Notes: generated by a model from the sequence alone, not told the origin. Positions 21,454 to 33,620 are shown, numbered from the stretch's first letter. The stretch: 64,000 bases of DNA from Phytophthora sp. 'mugwort' (GCA_033558025.1 JAUCEF010000007.1:9114001-9178000), one strand, 5' to 3'. Numbers and translations: made by a program.

Positions 21454-24333
21454 CTAGGCTGCAAAATCCTTGCCCATGGCTTCGAGTCTTGGAACGAGTT
21501 CGTTAAACGTCGGGCGTTGGTCCTGCTTCTTGGTCCAGCACTCTTCCAGCAATCGGGCAAGTGCAGCAGGTGTACCATCGGGTACTGTCGGACGCAGGTT
21601 TCCGCCAGCAACGCCATTCATAATATCACTTGAGCCCAGATCCGGATACGGTTCCCCCCAGGCAAGCGCCTCCCACACAATAATGGAGAAACTATAGACA
21701 TCGCATGGAGTGCCATATTTCTCACCACGCAGCACTTCAGGTGCCACCCAGAGCGGACTACCACAGATGGACATTGTCTTGCCAACGTCACGGAACTTGG
21801 AGAGCCCGAAATCGCCAATCTTGGTACGCATCCGATCGTCCAAGAGGATGTTCTGAGACTTGAGGTCGCGGTGAATCACGATCGGATTGTGGTTGTGCAG
21901 ATACGCCAGTCCTTTAGCCATATCGAACGCCACACTGTACGCCAGCCGCAACTGACGAGCTGGCTCGGGACGTGGCATTTTGTGGTAAATGTCAAAGAAA
22001 CTTCCGTTTGCTAGCAGCTCCGTCACAAGCAACAGCGTCGGGGGCTTGGAACATGACCCCATGAACAATACAATGTTCGGATGGTGTAGACCTTTCATGA
22101 TACTGCACTCCTTCTCGAATTCAATCAATGTGTTCTTAGGAACGCCACTCACATGAAGCTTCTTAACGGCGACAGGGGTGCCAAAGTAGCTGCCTTTGTA
22201 CACGACACCGAAGACACCACGCCCAATAGCAGCATCCACGACCAAATCCTCTTCACGGATGGACAAGCCGTCGTCATCTGCAGGTGAATTCGTTGCACTC
22301 ACGATCTTTCGATCAGGGTAAATGATGTGATCTTCCCACTTCTCGTCGCCGCAGTGTTTGGTCAAAATGGACTGGAGCGTCGAAATGATGACGGAGAACG
22401 ATGGTCTGGCATACGTCTCGGCACTCCAGCAACGTGTCATCAAGCTGTAGAGATCCTGCATAGCTTCTTCTGTAGGTAACTCTAGTGCATGAAAGTCGAT
22501 GGGGCGCTTTCCTGCCTGTACCACGAAAGGAACAGCGTCCACTGAGATGGAATTGTACGGCACTGAGCTGCTCAATGCTTCGAACAAGATCACACCGAAG
22601 CTGTATACGTCGGCCTTTTCCGTATGCTCCTCGCCTTTGAATACCTCAGGCGCAATCCAGACACTGGAACCGATAAAGACACGAGAGATTGAGGATTTGG
22701 TAGCAGCATTGGAACTAGCTGTAAGACTGGAACTAGCAGTCATACTCGCGTCATTTTGGTCATCACGGAAAGCTTTGAGCTTGGACAGCCCAAAGTCCGA
22801 TACTTTGCATCTCCAGTCGGCGTCAATAAGCAGATTCACACTCTTGAGGTCTCGGTGAAGAATAGGCGGCTTACTCGAGTGTAAGAAGTGCATCCCACGA
22901 CTCGAGTCGACCATCATACGAAGCAGCAATGACCAGTCGATCTTGACGTCATCATTGTGAATGACGCTGTACACACTCCCTTTCGGACACAGCTCCATCA
23001 CTAGCCCAACAAACTCGGGATGGACCATAACGCCCATGAACATGACGACGTTCGGGTGCCGCAATTGTGCCATAACCCCCGCTTCAGAGCCGAAACTCGT
23101 CACAATAGACTTAGTATCTCCTTGTAGTGTGATCTTCTTGACGGCCACACGAGTCTCTTTCCATGTAGCAGCATACACACAGCCAAAAGTACCTTCACCT
23201 AGTTCCTCCTTCACTAATACATCCTTGGGATCAATGTGGCAATTAGCACTTAGGATACCTCCAGCACTCGCTCCGTGGTCGGGTGATTGGTCCGCTGCAC
23301 CACCACTGAACCAACCTGTCATCTCCATAGTCATTTGCACCATCACATTCTCCTGGGCAAGACGTTCCGTCAGTACAAAGTCGCGTCGTTCTTCATACTC
23401 CCAATTCCACGACAGAAAACAGAGCAAAATCGAGTAGAGGATAATAGCAGCACTGACTGTCCCAGGTGCACTCAGCTTTTCCGTCGATGAGGCACTTGTA
23501 AAGTGCACCCAGGCCAGCATCAGGAAGAATAGACTCGAGCATACCAATACAGTCGTAGACTTGAGAAAGGTTAAACCCGTGGAGCTCGTGATCCCTAGTG
23601 AGAAAATGAACTGCACCCAAATATTGCGCTCGCTCACCATAGTCCCGGCCGCTGTAGTGTCAAGTATCGCACTGATTTGGCCAATGAGGCACACAAGTGT
23701 TAACCATTTCATGTGTCTCATGAAATACCTTTGGAAGAAGATGACGAGCAAGCCCATTAAGGTGACAACACCTGGGAAGACCATGACAAGCGGTAACTGG
23801 GTCCATTTGCCTCCTTCTTCGGAATTCGACTTGAAACTCACCTGCATGATGACGAGTAATGGGATAAAGAAGGCTGTAAACCCCGCACCAAACTTGAGTC
23901 GCGTCTGATACTTGACACAACGTGCCAATGTGAACCGTTGCTCCATTTTCGCGTTCGAGAACTGCAGCGATACGAAGGAAATGCCAATATCCTCGAGACG
24001 ACTCGTCGTCGTGGTGTTTTTACTCGGACGAGGTCGGAAAAGGTGGTTTAGCTTAAGATCGTGCATAGTGGCGCCCATAATGTGTAGTCGAGTCCCTCTC
24101 TGTGGCGAAGATGGTGTCGTGCTGTTATGGGATTTCGGCGACGGGAGTGTCGACGACGGAGCGTCGTGCTTGGGTGAATTGCTGCGGTGATTCGTCCCGC
24201 TGAGTCCCCCGCTGCTTCCCATTTCGGTGACCTTGGCCGACGCGTCCTTGGGAATCACTTTCGACATGGCCACCCGTGTGGGCACGTCGGTCATTCTAGT
24301 GTGACCCGTACGGAAAAAGGAGAATGGAATCAT
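21454..24333 (-). CDS. Multi-span membrane protein with two tandem TKL-type kinase domains
   Basis: Single long frame, 959 residues from ATG 24333 (an in-frame GTG at 24366 and ATG at 24294 are alternatives). A Ser-rich cytoplasmic-looking N-terminus precedes about six hydrophobic spans (roughly 23900-23400), then kinase domain 1 (about 23210-22350) and kinase domain 2 (about 22235-21480). Both domains look active: 'GEGTFGCVYA', 'VAVKKI', 'HRDLKS' and 'DFGLSK' in the first; 'GRGVFGVVYKG', 'VAVKKLH', 'HRDLKSQN' and 'DFGLSKF' in the second. The sequence style (HRDLKS.N, GS..W.APEV) is tyrosine-kinase-like (TKL). It is therefore a membrane signalling kinase, with the two catalytic domains side by side on the same side of the membrane. 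Ligand and targets are unknown. Confidence 0.88.
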   Translation of the reverse strand: MIPFSFFRTGHTRMTDVPTRVAMSKVIPKDASAKVTEMGSSGGLSGTNHRSNSPKHDAPSSTLPSPKSHNSTTPSSPQRGTRLHIMGATMHDLKLNHLFRPRPSKNTTTTSRLEDIGISFVSLQFSNAKMEQRFTLARCVKYQTRLKFGAGFTAFFIPLLVIMQVSFKSNSEEGGKWTQLPLVMVFPGVVTLMGLLVIFFQRYFMRHMKWLTLVCLIGQISAILDTTAAGTMVSERNIWVQFIFSLGITSSTGLTFLKSTTVLVCSSLFFLMLAWVHFTSASSTEKLSAPGTVSAAIILYSILLCFLSWNWEYEERRDFVLTERLAQENVMVQMTMEMTGWFSGGAADQSPDHGASAGGILSANCHIDPKDVLVKEELGEGTFGCVYAATWKETRVAVKKITLQGDTKSIVTSFGSEAGVMAQLRHPNVVMFMGVMVHPEFVGLVMELCPKGSVYSVIHNDDVKIDWSLLLRMMVDSSRGMHFLHSSKPPILHRDLKSVNLLIDADWRCKVSDFGLSKLKAFRDDQNDASMTASSSLTASSNAATKSSISRVFIGSSVWIAPEVFKGEEHTEKADVYSFGVILFEALSSSVPYNSISVDAVPFVVQAGKRPIDFHALELPTEEAMQDLYSLMTRCWSAETYARPSFSVIISTLQSILTKHCGDEKWEDHIIYPDRKIVSATNSPADDDGLSIREEDLVVDAAIGRGVFGVVYKGSYFGTPVAVKKLHVSGVPKNTLIEFEKECSIMKGLHHPNIVLFMGSCSKPPTLLLVTELLANGSFFDIYHKMPRPEPARQLRLAYSVAFDMAKGLAYLHNHNPIVIHRDLKSQNILLDDRMRTKIGDFGLSKFRDVGKTMSICGSPLWVAPEVLRGEKYGTPCDVYSFSIIVWEALAWGEPYPDLGSSDIMNGVAGGNLRPTVPDGTPAALARLLEECWTKKQDQRPTFNELVPRLEAMGKDFAA

Positions 24334-24656
24334 CCCACGGCGGTTGCGCCGCCTGGGAGGGCCCACGACCTATCTGTGTACGCCGAGCTGGCGAGCTGGC
24401 CGTAAGTATCGACAAGTTTTAAACCGAAACGACTTGCAAGCAACTTACAAACTGGAGGAGACTAACGATAGCCCGTCATGGACATCAGCCAAGAATAGGG
24501 AAAGAGGAATACTACAAGTACTGCTCATCCTCAGGACCTGGTACCTTGCACTCTTCTCTTCTTTGCTTGCAGTGCTGATCCTTGCATAAAACTGATGATA
24601 AACTGCGGACTGGACGAGGGAACGAGAAGACTGCAGTATCATTTTCCCTTAGTAGA

Positions 24657-25666
24657 TTATAAAGAAATTGCAGGTTTGATGACTGTAGGAGGACTTTCGA
24701 TTGGATCCAGCGTGAAATTGCCAAATGCTCCTCGACGGAATTCTGCTAGTAAAAATTGCGCCGCTAGACGGTCTTGGACGTCAGGTTCTTTGCCCAATGC
24801 ACCGCAACGCTTGTAAACGTGTTGGAACAGCTCGTCGATGTTGTCTGTCGGTCCTGGAAGCTTCAGCATCTCTACATACCGCGTCGACTTGATCTGGTTA
24901 AGCAGGAACAACATGTAGTCGGCAATTAACTCGGTGCCCACGACTTCATCCTTGATTGCTCCCGTTAGCGCCAGCCTCATACCCGTCTCCGCCGATGGAA
25001 TGTTGGGAAGCATGACACCAGGCGTGTCCACCACGTACACCGCCGGCTTGTCGTTCACCTAGAAGCCCACATCATCACATCAGCCAATAACTTTCTACCA
25101 TCTCTCTCTTCCATCTCTCTACGTACCTTGATGATGTCGTTGCGGACAGTGACGCCGGGTGTGGGCCCCACCGTCGCTCTCTTCCTCCCTTTGGCCAACT
25201 TCCCTGAGTTTGAAAGCCGTCGGAACTCATTGATAAGTGAACTTTTGCCCACATTCGGAATGCCGACAACCATGACCATGGACCCTGCCGTGCTCTTGAA
25301 CTGGGCCTGGCTGTGCTTGTTGCACCACTGAAGGATAGCACGCAGGCGTTTGCCTTTGGTCACGGACGTGAAGAGGCAGTCGGTGGCCTCTCCGAGCTGG
25401 CGTTTGCACTGCCTCTCGACTGGAGACTGCAGGTTCGAGTTGGCCAGGTCGCTCTTGTTGAAGACCACGAGGCGGGGCTTGGACTTACCGAACGCTTCCT
25501 CTAGGACGGGGTTGGCCGAGCTCCACGGGATGCGAGCGTCGCGCACTTCGATCAACACGTCCACAGCGTCCATTTGTGCCATCATTTGACGCCTGGCTAA
25601 CGCCATGTGGCCCGGGAACCAGTTTACCTTGGCTGGATACAGGAACTTGGACCGGAACGCACTCAT
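24657..25666 (-). CDS. MTG1: Mitochondrial ribosome-associated GTPase 1 (MTG1/YlqF type)
   Basis: Two exons, 25666-25127 and 25058-24657 (68-bp intron), 313 residues. It is a circularly permuted GTPase: the G4 'NKSD' comes first, then G1 'GIPNVGKSS', G2 region 'GPTPGVT' and G3 'DTPG'. The N-terminal 'NWFPGHMALARRQM' is the diagnostic YlqF/MTG1 motif. Family members assist assembly of the large ribosomal subunit in mitochondria. The ATG at 25666 (M-S-A-F-R-S-K) gives a basic start that could serve as a targeting signal. It lies 162 bp downstream of the potassium-channel gene on the same strand. Confidence 0.93.
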
Positions 25667-25827
25667 CTTCACCGCAGCCCGGAAGCAGTCTCTCCGATAT
25701 AAAATACTTTAAAAAGTCTGCACCACAGAAGACAACGCCATTTGATTGGATGAAATTAAGCTTTAACGAGATTCTGAGTGGTGGAAAAGAGAAAGATGTA
25801 TATTTATACTTCAACTTCGAGTTGCTT

Positions 25828-28800
25828 TTAGGGCGTGAAAATATCCGAGCTCGAGGAGAAAGTGAAGGGCTTCCCAACGACAAAGAAGAGGTCACCAGGC
25901 TCGATCTGCAGCTCCATGGGAGGGTTCACGAAGACGCACGGGTGGGGAAGCACCACGCCACGCTCCGGACGCCATAATCCGATGACAGTGCAGCTCGCCT
26001 ACACAGAAAACCAAGTCCAAACGTGTCACTACCGACTCGGGTTCGCAAAAAGAAAAACCCTCTGTACGAACCATGTCGAGAAATTTGCGGAAACATTCGC
26101 CGTACTTGAGCGCTACCAGCTCATGTGGCGCCTCAACCTGGAACAGGCGACGCTCTCTACGGATCAAGCGAAGGTGTTAGTGGGGAGTCTTCTTTCGTGC
26201 ACAATGTACACACACACAAATTACTCGAGATCATTGATGCTGCCGTTGATCAGAATGTGGAGAAACTGCGTGATCCAAGGTTTCCGATAGCATTCACTCA
26301 TGAGCGAGTCGATCATCGAGTTCATGAAGACGCGGCCGGACGCGATGAACTCTTCCAACACAAAGGAGGCGTCCGTATTGCCATCTCCTTCGTCCAGTGA
26401 CATCCAGAACGAATCGCGTCTTGAAACAGCAGACATGATACTATCATGTCGAGGAGAACGGTACGAGACATTGCGGACGACCAGCGCAGGTAAACCAAAG
26501 GCGGAGCAAGTACGGCGATCATTGGCGAGAGAGCTGAGTAACTTGACGTTCGACGACTTGTCGAGCTCAACGACGAGGTTGGGCATTCGTGTGCGTTGAC
26601 TGATCTCGACAATGTAACGCACGATGGTGATAGCGTCAGCGTCGACCATATTTGGGTCGGAATACTGCGCCTCGGAGGCTTGCGTGAGAATGAGGACTGA
26701 GATTGCCGAGCGAATATTAGTCTTCTTGAGGTCGCCAAAGTTCACTGGAGATCCTGGCACAAAGTACACGTCGCTAAAGCCACGAAGACGCTCAAATTCA
26801 CGCTCATCAATGCAACCAGAAGCCAAGAAGACAACTGCAGGAGATGGAGTAATGTCGTCGGGCATAGGCGCCTCCCGAATGGTCTTGATGAAGTGATACG
26901 TGTCGGAGGGGAAGCCGCACACGACAATGTGGTCAGTCACAGTTTCAGGTACACCAAGCACCAAAAAGCGCTCGTACGCCGACATTTCACCGGTTAGCCG
27001 TTCATCCGAGCCAGGGTTGGTGTATCCGCTGAAGTCTTTGTCAGCCAAACCCATTGCCGCTTCGACGTCGTAGTCTTCAGCGACAGTGTACATGTTGATG
27101 ATACTCTCGCGGATCTGCTCGATCTCATTCCCGAGTGCAGGTTTGATTTTCTTCATCTCCAGCAACGTGTTACTCGACATGGACTTGCCTTTGCGTCGTA
27201 CACCTTTGCGATACGATAGAATCTGTTCCGGTGGGATCTTCATGACGCCTTCGACGGCGCTGAGACCTTTGGCAATGGCATAAACTTTGCAACAAAGGTT
27301 CGGGTCTGCCGTCGCGCCAAGTTTGAATTCCATATCCATAAAGCGCACGCCATCGTCCGTTAGCATTGCCAGTGGGATAATAGACGCCTTGTCATACAGA
27401 AAGCGAATGAGATCACCAAAGGTGAGCCCGGAAAAAGTGCGTGGAATGTCGACAAGGAAAATGCCATGCATGTATCCGTGAAGGTATTGACGTTGCCACT
27501 GCAGGGACGAATGATGATTGTCCAGGTCGCTGTTGCATTGGGTGAGCAGATTCTGCAGCAGCGTGGGGAGCCCATTGACCTGGCAACTTCGCCCTAAAAT
27601 GGAGAACTTGAGCATCCCCACAACGACCACATCACTGGCGCCCATCTTAAGCAGCGTCGCAGCGTTCCGCGAGTTGATAATTTGCGCGTAGATTGGACAT
27701 AGGGGGTTTCCACGACGCAGAGCAATCGTGATAAGCGCACAGCATTGATCAGAATATTGCGGGCGGGAAGACTGCCGATTCACAAGCACGTAGCAGGCAC
27801 TCGCGTCACACAGCACCGCTCGCGTTAAGTCTTCATCTAACATGGGCGAGCCTACGATGTACTGAACTTTACTATCATGAGCATGCAGCACCTTGTTAAT
27901 CTCGGTGGTAGGTGGAGCGGCATTGAGGATTACGACGCGCTCATTCCAGTTGAGATTGCTGGGGTGGAAAAACTCGGCGAAAAAGACCGAAAGTGCGTCT
28001 GCATTGACGAATCCAGTGACAATGACATGAGGGTGCAGCTTGGCCTCCGAGTAGGCAGACGAGTAAGCTGTGTGCGACGTGATCGTTGCCTGGATGCGGT
28101 TCACTTGAATGGGCACAACGATGAAGGTAAAGAGGATGACGAAGGCGATCACGAACTTGCCACTTGTGGACACGGGAGAAATATCACCATAACCGAGTGT
28201 CGAAATACTGACAACCACAAAGTAGAGCAAATTGGGGAATGACAAGTCGCGGCAATTGCACACGCGTGGTTCCCCATCACACGCTTCGAGACAAGCCTCG
28301 GTTGCTTGTACCACGCCGGCTGTAGTGAAGACGATCGATACAATTGTGAGCATGGCCGCCCAAGCTTGCTGTTGCAGGGACGATGTCGCGAACTGCACAA
28401 GTCGGAAGATACGCACAAAGCGTAGAGGACGTAGCATCCGCGAAACCTGTGGAAGTGTATCCGAGTAGGCAATGCTGGGGGTGTAGGTTGTGATGAGATC
28501 AAACCAGGACGGCAGCACAACCGCGAACTCGACTATTGGAAAGAAACTCACGACGTATTCGAGTCGATCAAATGCTGCATACACGTGAACGAGGTACCTA
28601 AAAAGTCAAATTAGAGTTAATATTCTGCGATTGAGAGCTCCATTTGTAACAGAAAGTTTAAATTTTACTCTAGCGTGAAGACCAAGTTGAGGCTGAAATC
28701 GACCTCTGTTGCCACACAAACACACACGATGATGAGTATCAAGTGATTTCTCTCCACTTTCAACGACTATCTATCCCAGTACCTTGCATCCAGGAATCGG

Positions 28801-29083
28801 GTTCAGTTCGAAGTCCTGTCCAGTTGAGACTCACATGAAACAACGCCTGGAAAGTACTTAGAACGGCCATGGTAGCTCGGAAGCTGTTGCCAGCCAACGA
28901 GTTTTCGAGGTTGCGCTGCACCCATTCGCGCATCGGTTCCCCTGTGAATCGCTGGACCAGATATACTCGAGGTTTATGCTTGGTGTGTGTCGTTATCACG
29001 ACCTTGTTCCTACTCGAGACGGCGTGTCGAAGATGTTTGGGAACCTTCTTCTTGCTCGAGGGTGGCGAAGGCGGTTCCGACAT
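25828..29083 (-). CDS. BK/Slo-like potassium channel with RCK domains
   Basis: Five exons: 29083-28835, 28751-28669, 28597-26225, 26156-26072 and 25998-25828; 986 residues, introns 83, 71, 68 and 73 bp. Membrane spans S1-S6 surround a voltage-sensor-like S4 'RMLRPLRFVRIFRLVQ' (164-179) and an intact K+ filter 'STLGYGD' (243-249). Two regulator-of-K+-conductance (RCK) domains follow, with 'HVIVTGFVNAD' and 'HIVVCGFPSDT' Rossmann starts. The last two short exons supply the Slo-type C-terminus 'LWRPERGVVLPHP' and 'ELQIEPGDLFFVVG'. No clear Asp-run calcium bowl is visible, so the gating ligand is uncertain. It is a plasma- or organelle-membrane K+ channel. The first two exon boundaries are the least certain. 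Confidence 0.85.
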
Positions 29084-29300
29084 TTTCTACTGCTTCTGGT
29101 ACTCAGTGTCTTCACCACTGAAGCTACTGATCGCGACGGTTCATGATGGCCCACAGAAAACTTTTCAACGTTCCTACACCATGTACATACAATTCCGGAT
29201 AAAAAGATGGTAATTTATTATATTATTCCTTCCTGATTACAATATTTGTTGTTGGGGGTGGCAAAGTATATAATTTGATGCAATTTATCCATGTCCTTTT

Positions 29301-30273
29301 TTACGTTTTGAGCAGTACTGTAACGTTGACCTGCCACAGATCTGACCACGTGAATGCTTCTGGGAACACTAGCCGCACTGTTACTGTGACTGTATAGCCA
29401 TCAAAGTCATAGACGTAATCTCTAACAATGGGGAAATGGAACAACTTGATCATCATGATCGCCAACAGACTTTTGGTGCTCACTATGAACTTGCCATTCA
29501 CAATGACGTAGCCTGAACAATAGACGCTATCCGCTGATGCGAACTTCATGCCTTTGAAGTATACATAGTTGCTATAGTCCGAGATGAGACCAAAACGAAT
29601 CCGTAGCTCCGAGCCAGTGGAAAGTTCAAAGTTTGTGACGATTCCTCGCTGAGATACCGCAGTTTTCTCATTATTGGGCGTGTCTGTGCTGGCACTGGAG
29701 CGCTGATGCGTTTTATCGGGGTAAAGTAACGATAAGCTTTGCGTTAGATAGCAAGAGTGGCCATAGCTGCCAGTAAATAAGTCGTGGAACGAAGGATGCA
29801 ATAATGAAGACATGATCCTTTGCTGTAAATCGAAACGATGACCACAGACGCATGGGCGACATCTCTTCAATCAAAGGCGTAACCTTGGCGATACCAACGT
29901 CCCATTGAATGTCAGAGTAGGTTGTGCCTTGTCCACTACAGCGGAACAAGTGCGTACCAATACCAAGCGGTAGTTGTGAATAAACCCAAATAGGAAAATG
30001 GCAATCGATGGATCGATCTGTTCACAGAAAATGGCTCTGATAAAACCCACTAACTGAGGAAAACGATCATAATATCAGCGTGCATCACTTCTTTGTGGAC
30101 ACGCACTGTCTGCGAAGTCTGCGAACCCGTAAGCATCGAGGCTCAAGACATGGCGTACTCGCTGACAGACCACAAGGAGTCAAGAATGCATGAGAAAATG
30201 ACGAGAATCCCGCGGAGAACCAGATTCGCTGTGGACAAGGAAGCGAAAGGGTCGCCAATCCGGACTTTACCCA
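29301..30273 (-). pseudogene. Multi-span membrane protein copy A, C-terminal half (split by retroelement)
   Basis: The minus strand encodes the C-terminal half of a large membrane protein of unknown family. Recognisable stretches shared with copy B include 'GIVTNFELSTGSEL', 'YVYFKGMKFASADS', 'CSGYVIVNGKF' and 'WSDLWQVNVTVLL' before TAG/TAA. Reading frames shift near 29850-29950. It stops abruptly at 30273, exactly where the LTR begins, and resumes at 35988. Both the insertion and the frameshifts make it non-functional. Confidence 0.75.
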
Positions 30274-30547
30274 TGTAGTGAATCCACTTGATGCTGCAAG
30301 ACTGGGGAAGCTGGCTGAGCTTCCTAAGGTTTGCCGAAATGTATTGATTACTTGGCGGCAAAATCCAATCTGCCGCCCTCTCTAGCTTGGCTGTTTGCTG
30401 GTGGGCTTGAACATGAAACGTCTTGTCCCAACATCCGGAAGGATGCGGGTTCTATGCAGGACAATCCCGCTTCCCATGTCCATCATAGAATGATTGTATA
30501 TGTACGCGTGTGAGACAAAAAGCTCTTCATGAGCAGAATGCACTACC
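30274..30547 (-). repeat. 3' LTR of chromovirus (left copy)
   Basis: 274-bp repeat beginning TGTAGTGAATCC on the plus strand and ending at GCACTAC. It matches 35714-35987 with only about a dozen differences by eye, mostly transitions, plus two single-base indels. The ends are inverted (TGTAGTG/CACTACA), although the last base here is C rather than A. Because the element reads on the minus strand this is the 3' LTR. Confidence 0.9.
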
Positions 30548-30555
30548 CCCCCCCC
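30546..30555 (-). other. Polypurine tract of chromovirus
   Basis: A run of ten C on the plus strand (ten G on the element's sense strand) lies immediately beside the 3' LTR. This is the expected place and composition for the primer of plus-strand DNA synthesis. Confidence 0.7.
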
Positions 30556-30818
30556 GAGCTTTGTCCATCCGCGGAAGGAATGCGACCTCCCGCTTGTTCC
30601 TCTCAACCAATGAACTATCTGGTCCATTTTTAGCTAACCAAATCCAGTTCAGAGCAACTGATATGGGTCCACTGTGACGTGACTGGCGAGATGAGTACAC
30701 TCATTTCGAAACAGCTGATGCAGCACAGCAACCATGACAAAAATAAAAACGACCAGTTTTATCCAGGCATGGGCAAACTGTGTTGTCACCGATTTTCGGG
30801 CAGCGCCTCTTGCATTAG

Positions 30819-31154
30819 TTATTTGTCGGGCTTTGCGTGACGCCGCTCCCAGTACTGCTGGAGCTTGCTGTCACCCGACGCTTTAAAGTAGCGCTCGACC
30901 ATGACACGTATGTCCTTAGCCATGGCTTGCAATGGCTCCCATGACTCCTCTAGGTCCTTTAGACCCACCCAGACAACGAGCAAATCGTAATCCTTGGTTC
31001 GAGAATTCCACTGGTGGCTTCGCAGCTCACGAACGTCCAGCACGGTTCCTTGGGCAGAGACGTGCTGGATAAATTTGTTGGTGACGTTCAAGTCACTGTC
31101 TGCATAGAAGTTCAACCGCGAGGCCTGCATAGTGAGCTCCTTGTCGTTGACCAA
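30819..31154 (-). pseudogene. Chromovirus integrase C-terminus with chromodomain
   Basis: An open frame of about 110 residues ends in a chromodomain-like segment: 'LLVVWVGLKDLEESWEPLQA' followed by 'MVERYF'. The W-x-G-L...E-x-S-W-E-P pattern matches chromodomains carried by chromovirus integrases, which steer integration to particular chromatin. Confidence 0.7.
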
Positions 31155-31199
31155 AACGTTTGATCCGGAACGCGTTCTTCTCCGCGGGGACCACTGAGC

Positions 31200-32200
31200 A
31201 AGGCCCCGCCCACGTGACGATTACTTGTCCTTGTGCTTGTCGTCCACGCGAGAACGCAGGACGTAGTCCTCTACCGAAAATTTTACCACACTCTCCGCCC
31301 TCGCCTTCTTCTTATTGAGAAGAGTCTTGCTTCTCGCGGGTGGGGAGCGTGTCTCGGTGCATGTCGATGATGACCTGGCGGAGGCCGTCCACAACGCTGG
31401 CGATCTCAGCAGGATCGGCTGTGAGCAACTACATCATAGTCGGGACGAATACGTCCGGGAGTAGAGCCGGGCGCGGCAGCCCAATGAACAATTCCATCGG
31501 AGCATGGTTGCCCAACGACGGCAACGCCGTCTGGTTCAAACTCGCTTGGACGACTGGGATGAGGGCTGGCCAATCGCGAGAGTGCATCTGTACTCAAGAA
31601 GCAATGCTCGTAGCACGGCGAGCACATCACGGTTCAATCGCTCGTGAAATGGCTACCGTTGTCTGAAGTCCACGTGTGCGGGATGTCGTAGCGACTGTGC
31701 CAGTGTAGCATGGTTTCAACCGCCACTGCACTTGTGGGTCCATCGCAGGCCGTCAATTCACCAAAATGGGTCGCGTCATCCTTCATTACCAGGAGATATT
31801 TGCTTGTGCCAGAACTTTTCCCTAGAAAAAGAAAATCCCAATGTAATGAGCCATTGCACTCGTTACACCAAATCGTCTCTCCTCATGGTCGTTGCACCGT
31901 ACGTCCACCCTTAACATGTTGACATAGTAGGCGACGCCTCAGAAAAGAAGCTGTAGTTTGCTGTAGTTTACTGATGGAGAAAATGCGTTGGGTATTGTTG
32001 ATCATGGCGGCCTGGCCGCGGTGGTCTCGCCCGCTACAGGGCGCAATAATGCAGATCCGCTTGATCAACTCTCGCTCGGATGGTGGGATCCAGAGCTTCC
32101 CGTTTACCACCCAAACGCCGTCTTCCCCCTGTGTCATTGTCCTTGGCACGACCTCCAGCCGATGGCGGTGCTGGGCTGCAATCACGTCGTGCAAACTAGG
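31200..32200 (-). pseudogene. Chromovirus integrase, zinc-binding and catalytic core (broken)
   Basis: The zinc-binding H2C2 region reads 'DHRGQAAMINNTQRIFSISK' and, further on, 'LLCQHVKGG' (32130-31890). Farther along the minus strand 'SDNGSHFTSD' near 31650 marks the second catalytic Asp of the DDE core. Stops and frame changes between them show decay. Confidence 0.7.
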
Positions 32201-33620
32201 CTAGACAAAACTCGCATCATCTAACGTCCGGAGCACTGGCTTCGTCTTCTCAGCCCGCGTCGCCGCGTTGTGATCCGCCGGACACGCGTGCTTGCTGGAG
32301 GAGCCGAGCCTGCCCATCCGGAAACCATATCCGCCCTCAATGTGCTCGATATTGTAGCGATACTCAGCGAGCCACATGGCCCAACGAAGCAGATTTCCGC
32401 GCACATGCTTCTTGGTCTCAACCGTTGGAACAAAAATATGTAGCAAAAAAAAAATTCCGGTGATCACAGAACATCTTGAATCCTTTTTTTTTGAGGTCGC
32501 ATCAGCAGGTAGTGTAGTTTATCACAAGCTGTGACGATAGGAAATCCCTCCTTCTCGACTATACTCCAATTCACTTGAGCCCCTTCGAACGATCCACCCA
32601 TACACACAAGTAGTTGATGCTGTTGATCTTGGACAGCACGCCGTCACGCCAGTCCTTGACCTGAGTCACGATGATGGGCCATCCAGTGTCGGATGCGTCC
32701 GTCAACAAGCACATTTGAGCTGTGTCATTGGGATGGGCCAACTCCGCGCTGCTACGGAGAGCTTGCTTAAGGTTCTCGAAAGAAACTCGCTCTGTCTCAT
32801 CAAAATGCAACCTAATGCCTGCTGCGGCGCGCTTGGTCCGCTTGCTTCCTGCCAAAGCGCGGTCGAGGCAAGGCTGCAGTGGTTGCACTTTCCGTCCGTA
32901 GTCGATGATTGTCTCCCGCATCCAGTTGTCTGCGCATCGAAATTGCTGTAGTTCTGCCGCCGTATGCGGTTCGGCCATAGAAGAGAGCGTCTCGATCCGC
33001 GCTGGATCGTGACTTACGCCTTCTCCAGTGATAACCTTGCCACACCACTTGACGGACGTCTGGAACAAACTGCTCTTCTTGACACTGAGCTTAAGCGCGA
33101 AGTGGTTTAGCAACGTGAAGAACTTCTCGAAATGCTTAAGGTACGTCTCGATATCAGCCGCATAGAGAAGGATATCATCAATCCATACGAGAAGATGCTT
33201 GTACAGGAGGCTCTTGAAACACGTCTCCATTGTTTGCTGGAAATATAGGGCTGCGTCACTGCAACCTTGAGGCACGCGAGTTGGACTGTAGATCGTATTA
33301 TGGGTCATGTAGGATAATAATGCTCGGCTCTCTTCAGACAATGGCAGTTGCCAAAATTCATTCAGAAAGTCGAAAAGCCCAAAGAAATTCACTCCCTTAA
33401 CCCACTCCGTAATCGCCTGCAAGATCGGCATGCAGCCAGTGATTGCCTCCGTGCCCCAGTTAACAGGCCTATAGTCGCTCGTTTGCCTGTACTCGTTCTT
33501 GCCCGGCTTCTTAATAGGAAGAGCTGGGCAGGCCTATCGTGTGTTCCTGTTCTCGACAATCCAGCCGGGACACACGAGCTCTTCGTTGAACTCTTCATGA
33601 ACGCCTTCAGATGTGGCGGA
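32201..33620 (-). pseudogene. Chromovirus reverse transcriptase and RNase H
   Basis: The start reads 'ALPIKKPGKNEYRQTSDYRP' in a shifted frame near 33520-33450. Then a long open frame (33431-32571) carries 'RVPQGCSDAALYFQQTME', the active-site 'VWIDDILLYA' (Y/F-x-D-D class) and the RNase H 'LTDASDTGWPI'. The RNase H end 'RWAMWLAEYRYNIEHIEGG' lies in another frame at about 32390-32320. Spacing is normal for Ty3/gypsy pol. Confidence 0.85.

Noticed and set aside
32443..32490. A-run and T-run pair as a poly(A)/SINE tail
   Set aside because: Located in the middle of chromovirus pol; simple slippage in dead sequence is enough.
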